A stretch of DNA of 64,000 bases from Euglena gracilis (taxonomy: Eukaryota > Euglenida > Euglenophyceae > Euglenales). Positions 55,689 to 64,000 of this stretch are shown piece after piece. A program made the position numbers and the translations under genes. The stretch lies in contig CP154956.1 in NCBI GenBank assembly GCA_039621445.1, positions 79,542,474 through 79,606,473 of the forward strand. The letters run 5' to 3'. The first letter of the stretch is position 1; each line of letters opens with the position of its first letter. The notes beneath the pieces were generated by a model, which saw nothing but the letters and a program-made list of their open reading frames with translations, was not told the origin of the DNA and did not search any database.

Positions 55689-56734
55689 GTATTTACATGC
55701 AACTTGCATTTTTCATTTCATTCTTTTGTGTCGCTTATTTTGAGGGACGCTGTTGGAAAAAAAAGTGATTGAGTGGAAGTGACCCCGTGGGGTCAGTAAA
55801 AATTGTAATGACCCAGCAAAGTTGGGTGTGTTCCTGATGCACTGGATGTGTCGCAGAAAAGAGTTTTTCCCTCTGATTTCCCTCTCCCCACATTGAGCTA
55901 TTCTTCGTTGAGGCAGCTCCATTGAGGCATCCACAGAGATCCCAACGGATCCATTTCTATTTCTGTGACCAATGCCCGTGAGGCTGTCTTGCTTGTGGAT
56001 TGTCTCGTTGCCCGACCTGTCGGTCTGCGCGCCCCTGAGTCCAAACCGAGTTTGACAGCACGCCGCGGCGGATGGCATTCACGCCCGGGGGAGCCGGCCC
56101 CCATTCGGAAGCCCTGGGATCTGCTGACGTTGGGGAGCAGACAGGAGCAAGTTTGGTGGACAACAGATACCGGGGCTGGAATAATTCCACCACCAGACCC
56201 CCCTCCCCAAAGCAACATGCCCCCCCCCCCCGGGTGCACATCAAAATTGTTCAGAATTTTCAAAAATGAGCAATTTCGGATTCGGTTTCAAAGAAAAATC
56301 AAGGATTTTCCGACCATTTGGCCTGGTATCCGGTCCTTTGCCGGCCTGCAAAACCAAAATGCCGGCCTGCTGAAACCGAACGTATTCCCGGCCCCCCTTC
56401 ATCCCCCCTCACCTCAAGGCTTCCCATCCATCCCTGTCCCCCCCCCCCCACCCACCAGGCCTTCCCGTATTTCTGGAGGCACCGATTTTTTTGGTCAATA
56501 TTTTCTTTTGGGTCCCAAAGGAATTTTCCTTGTGTGTGTGTGCTGGGGTGGGTGGGGGTGGTCGACCCCTCCCCTTCCTGTGCAGCCCTGCCCTCAGCGG
56601 GGGGGGGGGTCGGAAACGGTATATATATGTATGCATGTATGTATGTATACATATATAGAATACATACATATGTATTTACAGGACCCTGCACCAATTGCAT
56701 CTTTTCGCACTTTAAGGACAGGAATGCTCACGTG

Positions 56735-57007
56735 CAGGGGTTTTTTTAGTCGTGGACCCCGGGAGGGGTAGGGTGGGTGGGTCTGGCCGAGCCCCCCCCC
56801 CCCCCCCCCAGGGGGTCCCCCCAGAGGGGGGTGGGATATACTTTTCGGCGCCGCAGGCGCCGAAAAAATGCTATTTTTAGCATTTTTCGCGATCTTTCGG
56901 CCATTTTTTTTGTGGGTCCCCCGGGACCCCCCGGGGGGCCCCCTCCAGGGGGTGGGTGGGTGGGGGGACCCCCCCCCCCCCCCCCCCGGTCTTAAAAAAA
57001 ACCCCTG
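56735..57007. mobile_element. CAGG...CCTG element (E4) with 8-bp duplication
   Basis: CAGGGGTTTTTTTAG pairs with CTTAAAAAAAACCCCTG. CTCACGTG is repeated at 56727-56734 and 57008-57015. The interior matches E1 in reverse orientation (TTTTCGGCGCC, ATTTTTCGCGAT, GGCCATTTTTT). It sits just downstream of a possible acceptor (TTAAGGACAG). Confidence 0.92.
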
Positions 57008-57015
57008 CTCACGTG

Positions 57016-57210
57016 GGGATTGGGCCAAGGAAGCCAAGGGACCAACACCAGCGCCAGCAGATCTCAGCCCTGACGCCCCAGACGCGGTGCAGACGGTGCC
57101 GTTCACGCAGGTGCTGCAGAGCATGTCAAAGCCAGCGGACAACGCGGGAGACAAGGAGCGTGCATCGCCCAATGCACAGGACAGGGGTTTTGGTGCCGCA
57201 CCACGATGCT
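57016..57210 (+). CDS. RRM/RS gene region, Ala/Pro-rich coding segment
   Basis: The open frame GDWAKEAKGPTPAPADLSPD, then APDAVQTVPFTQVLQSMSKP and ADNAGDKERASPNAQDRGFG, ends at TAA 57210. The composition is clearly protein-like. Before E4 inserted, the frame could have continued from an acceptor at 56720 as ECSRGDWAKE. Exon borders are uncertain. Confidence 0.45.
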
Positions 57211-57582
57211 AATGGTCCCAATGGATTCGTTTCTGGCGAACCATCGTCATCGTTGAATTGCGTCCAGTGAGACAGGAGAAATGTCTGCTTCGGTTTCCTT
57301 TTTTTTGTATTTTGAGCATTTCATATTTGAGTTTTTTTATGATATTTTCCCCTCTCCAATCAGACACCTGTGCCTGACTCAGTCCAAGCGTTCACATTTT
57401 GGAGCTTTTTTTCTTGTCTGTCCGAACAACCGTGCCAATTTGTTTTGAGCTCCATTCAACGCCATCGTCTTTTCTCTGACGGCTTTCAGCAAACGGGGCC
57501 TTCGCCGCAAGGAACCCGGTTGGACGCTCCCCGGCGCGTTCCTGAGTGGCCGGCCCTGTGTGTGCCCCTGGGCTGTCAGCGA

Positions 57583-57736
57583 CGCGGACCAGGCCAGCCC
57601 GCCGCCGTCCAAGCCCAAGGATGAGCGCCGGGAGGAGTCCTCAGCGCGGGATCGGCCCCGGGAGGACCGCCCGCATCCCGTCTTGCCGCGAGGGGGGTTG
57701 TTGGGAGGGTCGAAGGGGTTGCCGGGGAAGCGGCTT
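57583..57736 (+). CDS. RRM/RS gene region, Arg/Glu/Asp-rich segment
   Basis: After GGGCTGTCAG the frame reads DADQASPPPSKPKDERREES, then SARDRPREDRPHPVLPRGG to a TAA near 57736. Alternating Arg-Asp/Glu and Ser-Pro is typical of RS-like tails. The true 3' border (a donor before the stop) is not defined. Confidence 0.45.
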
Positions 57737-57834
57737 TAAAACAGACAGGCACGACCGAATCAGATTTTGACACAAATTTGGGGTTTGACGCATGTGGCCT
57801 CAGGAGTGATTTGTATGCAGCTATGGATTTGAGT

Positions 57835-57927
57835 GTGTGTTTGAGTGTGCGGTGTTGTGTTGTGTTGACCCTTGCATTGTGCAGTGTTGTGTTGTTGTGT
57901 TGTTGTGTTGTGTGTGCGCGTGTGCAA

Positions 57928-57970
<43 letters not shown>
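57835..57970 (+). repeat. TG-rich and (TG)n microsatellite
   Basis: GTGTTGTGTTG units pass into a pure (TG) run of about 28 bases at 57930-57965. Confidence 0.9.
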
Positions 57971-58053
57971 CACGTATTTTGTGATATGCAAATTGGAGCG
58001 ACCGCTTTGCAAACCTGCCAAAACCCAAATAAAAGTCTCTTCTGCAATTTCAG

Positions 58054-58190
58054 CATAAGAATCTGCTGCTGTTTCTGACCAGGTAAGGTGTGGGTGCCGC
58101 CTTTCAGATGGTTGCGCTGTCGTGATCGGGACCGGGACCGTCCATCCGAGGCCCGCCGTGCCAGCGGCCGGACTTCTCTGGCAGTTGCCT
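58054..58190 (+). CDS. RRM/RS gene region, two small exons
   Basis: A 29-nt exon (58054-58082, HKNLLLFLT) lies between TTTCAG and GTAAGG. Next, from the acceptor CTTTCAG at 58107, WLRCRDRDRDRPSEARRASG and RTSLA follow in the phase left by the first. RDRDRDR is RS/RD-type sequence. An AATAAA lies at about 58028. Confidence 0.45.
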
Positions 58191-58359
58191 TCCTCTCTTT
58201 GGATGGTGCCAGGGCTTCCCCACAGTTAGGCCTCACTTTTGGTTGGCCGGCTGAACGGAGGGGAAAAGTAAACCGACCATCGCTTGATAACCAAACACAC
58301 CCATCTTGGGGTGAATTTTGTACAACCAAATAACAGTGGGGGTTTTATTTGGGTGGCTT

Positions 58360-58360
58360 T

Positions 58361-58405
<45 letters not shown>

Positions 58406-58642
58406 TCTATGTATGTATATATATATGTAGGGTTAGGGTTAGGGTTAGGGTTAGGGTTAGGGTTTAGGGTTAGGTGGCCATCGCGGGGTGTATTTTAGTA
58501 AAGTATTTTAGTAAAGTCGGACGCGGGTCACTCTTAATGGACCCCCGCCCTGAACACTCTAAATGCCCCCCCCCCTCGGGGGGGCTATGTAGAGTGTGGC
58601 TGACATTTGTATATGTATATGTATGTGTATATGTATATGTAG

Positions 58643-58686
<44 letters not shown>

Positions 58687-59182
58687 ATACATATATATGG
58701 CAGCCCCCAACTATAGGGCGCCCCCAGGGGGGGCCCGTGGTTGGGGGCTGCCATGCATATATACACACATATAATACATATATATACATATATACATATA
58801 TACATATATGTATATATACATATACATATGGCAGCCCCCAATTATAGGGCCCCCCAGGGGGTCCCTATAGTTGGGAGAGGGCGTCAAAATAGATTTTTGT
58901 GTTAAAGATGGAATAGGGTTAGGTGCGCGGCTTAGGGTTAGGGTTAGGACTAACTTGTAGACGGGTGTTCGGTGTACAAGTTAGGCCTAACCCTAACCCT
59001 AAGTCACGCACCTAACCCTATTCCATCATTAACGCAAAAAAACTTTGGCCCCCCCCAATTATAGGGACCCTCCCTGGGGGGCCTATAGTTGGGGGCTGCC
59101 ATATGTATATATTATATATATATATGTATATATATATGTATATATATAGAGATATATGTACATATATATGTATATGTATTTA

Positions 59183-59229
<47 letters not shown>

Positions 59230-59230
59230 C
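58360..59230. repeat. TA/TGTATA microsatellites with three hairpins
   Basis: (TA)n at 58362-58395, TTAGGG repeats at 58429-58475 and GTATAT tracts at 58600-58690, 58755-58830 and 59100-59215. Hairpins with GGCAGCCCCCAA arms lie at about 58698-58755 and 58826-58880, and the matching arm recurs at 59050-59103. A GGAATAGGGTTAGGTGCGC foldback at 58905-59035 resembles the inner arms of the FB family. Confidence 0.8.
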
Positions 59231-59270
59231 TCTCTTGACAAATTTTTTTTTTCATTTGTCAGGTTGTCAG

Positions 59271-59505
59271 CAGGCTTCTTTTCAAAATGGAAGACCGGTG
59301 ACCCCTCCCAGGGGAGGGGTGGGTGTCCCAAGCCGGAGGCAGGGGTATGGGTTTCAGTACGAAGCACCAAAAACTTTCTTTGGTAAATGCCCTTGGACGG
59401 CTGATATTGGGGGGGGGGGTCCTACCCCCCCCCCCCCCCCCCCCTCCGGAGGTGCGTCCTGTGCCGGGCCGGGGTGGGGACCCCCCCGGTCTTAAACAGA
59501 ACCTG
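59271..59505. mobile_element. CAGG...CCTG element (E5) at a 3' splice site
   Basis: Left end CAGGCTTCTTTTCAAAATGG, right end CGGTCTTAAACAGAACCTG. GTTGTCAG is repeated at 59263-59270 and 59506-59513. The AG of the right copy immediately precedes an open exon, and the left copy follows TTTTTTTTTTCATTTGTCAG, a good polypyrimidine/acceptor. The interior is C/G tracts. Confidence 0.88.
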
Positions 59506-59513
59506 GTTGTCAG

Positions 59514-59642
59514 ACCCCTCCAAAAATGACAGCTGCTGAGGTGGAATGGCAATGCCACACTGCAATATCTCGCTCCGACACATTTTTAACCCAGAGAGCC
59601 ATCTGGCCAAAGGAAGGCCCACGTGATGAGCACGAGGTCAAA
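59514..59642 (+). CDS. RRM/RS gene region, exon after E5
   Basis: 129 nt, 43 codons in phase 0: TPPKMTAAEVEWQCHTAISR, then SDTFLTQRAIWPKEGPRDEH and EVK, then GTGAGA. The acceptor AG is supplied by the target duplication of E5. Protein family not recognised. Confidence 0.5.
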
Positions 59643-59730
59643 GTGAGATTCTTTGGGCTGACTTTATGTGGACTTCATTGTGACCGGCGGCATCGAAACA
59701 CCCCCGTCCGGCTGCTCCGCCTCTCCGGAG

Positions 59731-59865
59731 CGCCGCCGCAGCCCGCCCCGAGACTCCCGCAGCCGCGACGAGGGCCGCAGGGACGACCGCAGCCGAGACA
59801 GCCGCCGGCCGCTGGACTCTCTGGACCGCGCCCTGGCTGTGGCTGAGCCCCCCTCCCTCCCTTGA
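59731..59865 (+). CDS. RRM/RS gene region, RS domain
   Basis: The frame RRRSPPRDSRSRDEGRRDDR, then SRDSRRPLDSLDRALAVAEP and a TGA at 59863-59865, is a classic Arg/Ser/Asp-rich domain as in SR splicing proteins, which bind other RS proteins and are phosphorylated on Ser. A phase-0 acceptor (TCCGGAG) is possible at 59730. The sequence is GC-rich compared with its introns. Confidence 0.6.
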   Translation, partial: RRRSPPRDSRSRDEGRRDDRSRDSRRPLDSLDRALAVAEPPSLP

Positions 59866-60279
59866 CACTGTACGGTGTCGATGGTGTGAGGTGAAGGCAT
59901 GCTTTTGCAGTTTTCCAGGGCTGTGCTGAAGCGTCACAAAAAAGCACCATTTTTTTGAAAGAGTTTGTCGTGCAAGCATGCCATATGTCAGTGGGGGGTA
60001 TCTTTGGTCATTTGGCAATTGGATTTCGAGCAACGATGCTTTGGATGCTTTGGAATGTGTTCGATGATCGAAATCAGCTGGACTGCAAATGCAAAAAAAA
60101 TGAAAAATGAATCTGGTAATCGACTGGCAATCGTCTGGTGATCGTTCTGTGTCTTTCGGAGTTAATACCAAGGAGATGGATGTGCTTCGCTGCTGCTGGA
60201 AAGATATGGAAGCTCTGCGACCCCCCCATTCAAAAGCCCCAACGGCAGAGAACCAAAAGAGTTGTCCACGCCTCCACGG

Positions 60280-60420
60280 ACCCCCCCACGCTGGTTGCCT
60301 CCTCAGCCATTGACAGCCGATGATCCGTTCCGCGCGCCGGCGCGGCGTGTGCGGGCCACCGCTGAGTTGAACGCCCTCCCCCCTGTCCTCTCCACAAAGA
60401 GAACCCGGCTCCCACTCTGA
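60280..60420 (+). CDS. RRM/RS gene region, candidate segment
   Basis: After GCCTCCTCAG the frame PLTADDPFRAPARRVRATAE, LNALPPVLSTKRTRLPL, is open and protein-like and ends at TGA about 60418. Borders are unproven. Confidence 0.3.
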   Translation, partial: TPPRWLPPQPLTADDPFRAPARRVRATAELNALPPVLSTKRTRLPL

Positions 60421-60735
60421 ACCGGAACCCCAAATCCCATCTTTCCTCAAGGCAGGGGCGGGGTCGCCACCTCAGCAAGGAACAGCTGAGACCAGTGAGA
60501 CCAGTGTTCTGAAGTTTGGGCTGGTCTGGTTCAGGGCTATACCATTTCTCAACACCTGTCCCACCCCATCCCCCAGGGGGGTGACTGACTGGTTTTTTCA
60601 GTGGAAAGTTGACCCTCCTCCCCCCCCCCCCCGGGGGTCGCCAAGCAATGGTACGTTCAGGACTGCGTACATTGCACCGGCACTTCCTACTCCTGTTTTG
60701 TCCCCTTTGTTGGGTGCCCCCCCCCCCCCCGCCAG

Positions 60736-60865
60736 CAACTTCAGTCACAGCAGCGACGAGCCCGTGGGCAGCCCGCCCCGGGAGGACCGCGGGTACCGCA
60801 ACCCATTCCTCGACGAGCGGCGGACCGACGACCGGCAGCCAGGGGCTGAACCACGTTTTTGGTGG
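60736..60865 (+). CDS. RRM/RS gene region, acidic/Arg segment
   Basis: A C-rich tract ending GCCAG is followed by (A)SNFSHSSDEPVGSPPRED, RGYRNPFLDERRTDDRQPGA. Similar PPRED/PRED words occur at 57.65 and 59.74 kb. The 3' end may be the GTGGGT donor near 60865. Confidence 0.45.
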
Positions 60866-61599
60866 GTGGGCTGGAGAACCCGAGGGTTTCCCCTCCATCT
60901 GAATTTGACTTGGGAAACCCGGAACTGAGGCCCCAGGTGTGTGAGAAAGCATTTGATCTGTAAGTTTCCCCGCGTTTTCTGTCTTCAGCACACGACCAGA
61001 GTGAGCATCCATCTGTGACAATTTTTTTGTTGTTTTGAAGGAAGCACCATATAGAAACAGACAGTTTTTAATTTGTTCGACATTTTGTCATTGAATTAAA
61101 TAACATATTTTTTTGGTTTAAATACAATTAAATGTTAAAATGCAAAATAAAATGATTTTTATTTATTCTTAAAAGAATGGGCCTGTGGGCCAGTGGGCAA
61201 AAATGGGATTCTTTTTTACCTGATTCAGCTGGCTTCTTTGGTTCCAGATGTGACAGGCTTACATTTTGGACAGCCGAGTTCTGGCGAACGTCACTTTGTT
61301 CTGTCTGATAAGTTTTTTCCCCCAACAATGATGGCTATGGCTTGCACCCATAGATTCATTTAACAGCTGTGACCCACCCCCCGGGGGGCAGGTTTCGAGA
61401 ATGGGTGGGTGGATTGGGATTGCTGGACCCTCCTCCCCCCCAGATGTATTTTTCCAGCCCAAGGACGGGGCCAAAAATTTTTAAAAGGGGTTTCAAAAGT
61501 TTTTGGCCGATTTTGGATGGGTTTTGGGTGGGTGGGTAGGTGGGTAGGTCTGGGCCCGGGAAAAAGTGCCCCCCTCCTGGTCACTAAGTGAATCTGTCC

Positions 61600-61732
61600 T
61601 TGCAACTCCGGAGATACGCACCTGGATGTCGCAGCATGGGTTGAAGTATAACGATATGATGAAGGCCCCTGATTGTGATCGGGTTCTGACCGACGCCCCT
61701 CCTACGAGCGTCGGGATGATCGTGGAAGGTGC
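61600..61732 (+). CDS. RRM/RS gene region, candidate exon
   Basis: PEIRTWMSQHGLKYNDMMKA, then PDCDRVLTDAPPTSVGMIVEG, is open before a GTGCGC donor. An overlapping frame reads RRPSYERRDDRG, which looks like RS sequence but has an upstream TGA with no acceptor between. Which frame is real is open. Confidence 0.35.
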
Positions 61733-62255
61733 GCCAAATTTTTTTGTGACGCAATGTCCAGTTCGAGTTGAGGACCCTGCATCAGGGCTACCAGGGGGTG
61801 AAACGGGAAAAATTCTTATGGGAAAAATTCTGGACAATTTTTTGTCCAGGATTGTTCCCCCCATTTTTAGGATCCGTTCAGGATTTTTCCTGGAAACTTT
61901 AAGAGAAATCCAATTTCCTCCAATGATAAGCCAAATTTTTTCTGCTTGATTTTTTTGGAATGCAAACCACCTGTTCAGAGTACCTTCAAGTAAAACAGAA
62001 TGTGTTTTTTCCCTTGAGTTTAGGGTTTCCCCCAAATCTTGAACTTTGGATGTGTCAAAACACAGGGATTTGGTTTGAAATCTCTTGTGTTTGCCTGAAA
62101 ATATGGGTTCACCGATTTTTTTGTCCAAAATCTTTCCCGGCCGTTTTAAGTGGACGTTCAGAATTTACCCGGCATTTTGAATATTTTTTTCCAACAGGGT
62201 TTTTTGTCGGCAATTGTTCCCAGTCAGATGCTTTATCCCCAGTAAACAACGTTCA

Positions 62256-62340
62256 TTCATGTTTCAGAAAAGTTAGCTCCATTCTTGACCAACCGCATCT
62301 CATCAGGGACTCCCGAGATGATGACAGCAAGCGGCGCAGG
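62256..62340 (+). CDS. RRM/RS gene region, candidate last exon
   Basis: After TTTCATGTTTCAG the frame KVSSILDQPHLIRDSRDDDS, then KRRRCAVNPTSSAVYK, runs to TGA near 62379. A GTGTGC donor follows KRRR at 62340. RDSRDDDSKRRR suits an RS-type tail. Confidence 0.4.
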
Positions 62341-62417
62341 TGTGCAGTGAATCCAACCTCCAGTGCAGTTTATAAATGATTTGACCATCCTTGTAATCCT
62401 TGTAGTGCTCTCTTTGG

Positions 62418-62455
62418 TTAATAATAATAACAACAACAACAACAGCAACAACAAG
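62418..62455 (+). repeat. (AAC)n/(AAT)n microsatellite
   Basis: AATAATAATAACAACAACAA followed by CAGCAACAACAA. Confidence 0.9.
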
Positions 62456-62574
62456 TGTGCCATACTGCAGTGGGTATTTCTGTTAAAACAGAAATGTAGG
62501 GGTACGCTTATTATTTCTATTCGAAGGCCGTCTAGGAGATGCAGTCCCCCAGCGTCCTTCTTAGCTGACCCAGC

Positions 62575-62760
62575 CGGTGGCCCTGTCTGGCGTGGCCTGG
62601 CCCGGCCCGGCCCGGCCGGCGGCCTGGTGGCCTCGACCGGAGCAGCGGCCCAATCCGGCACGGCCCGACCGGCGGCCCGGCCGGCCCGGCGGCCCGGCCT
62701 GGCCCGGCCCGGCCGGCAGCTGGGCACAGCCCGGCGGCCCGGCCAAGCCTAAGTCCTGTG
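62575..62760 (+). repeat. GGCCCGGC low-complexity tract
   Basis: Near-continuous CCGGCCCGGCGGCC words. The open frames in it are Ala/Arg/Pro/Gly low complexity and not credible genes. Confidence 0.75.
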
Positions 62761-63144
62761 GGAACCCCTTTTTGCCACCCCCGTAACAGTCGGACGGGCC
62801 CCAGAACAGTCGGAGGGGCCGGGGGTATGTGGGGTGTATACAGGCCACTTGGGGGTCCCCCATGGTTGGTTTGGGTTCCCGGTTGGGTCCGTGCAGTTCC
62901 CCATCGGCTCTGGGTAATTTTCATAAAATCGATTTTTTGACCCTTTACACACAGACTGCAGGGCCCCGAAAACTAAAGTCCACAAATTTTTGGGTCCGAC
63001 CCCCAGTTTCACCCACCTGCGTGTGCAATTTGCGACCCGGGACCCATGCCATCCAACGGAGGGACCCCCTGTCCTTTGAAGAGTTTCATTTCAGATCGGG
63101 TCGACTCATTGTCATATCCCGGGAAAACTCTTTATTATTATTTA

Positions 63145-63600
63145 TAGTAGTAGTAGTAGTAGTAGCAGTAGTGGTGGTGGTGGTGGTGGTGGTGGTGGTG
63201 GTGGTGGTGGTGGTGGTAGTAGTAGTAGTAGTACTACTTAGGAGTTCCCTATTTTTTGGCCCGTGGCGGCTCCTACCGGGACGGTCGGGCCGAAACTCCG
63301 ACACCTACCCCCCCCCCCCCGTTTGGGGTATGGCCACTCTCAATAAACTAGGTCCCGAACCCTGGCGGAACAGCGGACCTATACCTACTGGGGTGATGAT
63401 GATGATGATGATGATGATAATAATGATAACGATGATGATGATGATGACGATGATGATGATGATGATGATGATAGTAATAATAATAATCTATAATATAATA
63501 TATATATAATATATATATTATAAAACGGCTAAATAAACGGAGATACCACGTATCTTGTTGCTGATTGTTGTTGTTGTTGTAATTGTTGTTGGTAGTTTAC
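63145..63600 (+). repeat. Trinucleotide microsatellites
   Basis: (AGT/GGT)n at 63145-63235, (GAT)n at 63393-63485, a TA-rich tract to 63520 and (GTT)n at 63560-63590. The Val- and Met-rich frames here are artefacts. 63.6-64.0 kb has no recognised gene; GTCATTAGACAAG-type words flank C runs at 63860-63925. Confidence 0.9.
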
Positions 63601-64000
63601 TCAAGTATATTGTTGTTTGCATTACATGTGCTTATTCTGTCTCACAGGGTGGACGACGACGATTCTTACAAGTCCCGGTGTGTTCGAAGCTGATCGCTGG
63701 CAGGTGGGGGGGTTGTGGTTCCTGATGACCACTGGTCTCTGGCATGGGCATATGGCACAGCTGGTCCTGGATGATGTGCTGTTTTTTTTTTGGAAGGATG
63801 CTCCATCATTTTTTGGTTGTAATGATTTTGCCAGATTTGGAGGGGGGTTGGCCAGTGACTACCTCCCCCCCCCCTTGTCCAACGACCGGGCTTGTCTAAT
63901 GACCACCCCCCGGTCAGAGACGATCTTTTTGTATACGATGTTGGTTCGGCCAAAATTGCTAAAAGTTGGCTAAAAACAGTCAAAAATAGCCGCCTAAAAT

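Noticed and set aside
57821-58028. HTHTHT and CVCVCV frames
   Set aside because: Dinucleotide microsatellite translations.
62829-63509. 226-codon frame with poly-Val and poly-Met stretches
   Set aside because: It is produced by GTG/GGT and GAT microsatellites. No supporting composition outside them.
1-64000. tRNA, rRNA or self-cleaving ribozyme genes
   Set aside because: I looked for GGTTCGAATCC-type loops and hammerhead cores and saw none with a matching fold. A covariance-model scan would be needed to be certain.

Overview
This is a stretch of nuclear DNA from a repeat-laden eukaryote, probably a protist or alga. The evidence is GT-AG spliceosomal introns, a PHD finger, an RRM plus an Arg/Ser-rich region, many TTAGGG-type telomere-like tracts, long homopolymer G and C runs, and no operon-like gene packing. 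I cannot name the species. No bacterial genes, tRNA, rRNA or CRISPR array were seen.

Layout. 0-10 kb is a mosaic of short palindromic and foldback elements, including a decayed relative of the PHD gene family at 4.3-4.7 kb. 10.7-15.7 kb holds three near-identical tandem copies (about 1.57 kb each) of a PHD-finger gene. All three carry the same frame breaks, and a foldback transposon sits between a conserved 3' splice site and the ATG. 15.7-25 kb is G/C-tract palindromes plus one exon-like segment on the minus strand. 25.7-36.6 kb is a higher-order array of about 2.1-2.2 kb units, each combining a ~115-bp satellite, an 815-bp terminal-inverted-repeat element and iterated TCGGCCGACTAG palindromes. 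37.5-39.1 kb is an inverted copy of the PHD module that lacks the foldback insertion and is more nearly intact. 39-46.6 kb is again palindromes and telomere-like repeats, followed by a fifth, decayed PHD-family copy at 46.6-47.1 kb.

From about 49.5 kb to the end, on the plus strand, there is a multi-exon gene. Exons 1 to 7 join in phase (one of two alternative first exons, then six more) and give about 183 residues including a complete RRM. Further exon-like segments to about 62.3 kb encode Arg/Ser/Asp-rich sequence. The whole resembles an SR-type RNA-binding or splicing protein, and its introns are full of short transposon-like elements and microsatellites.

The most interesting signal is the mobile DNA. 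Two element families (termini CAGG...CCTG and GGTACTTGT...ACAAGTACC) leave clear 8-bp target-site duplications, and for several insertions an empty site is visible elsewhere in the window. One insertion duplicates the AG of a 3' splice site, and another interrupts an open coding stretch. Separately, about ten islands are each built from a private 8-12-nt word repeated in both orientations against G8-10 tracts; I cannot assign these to a known class.
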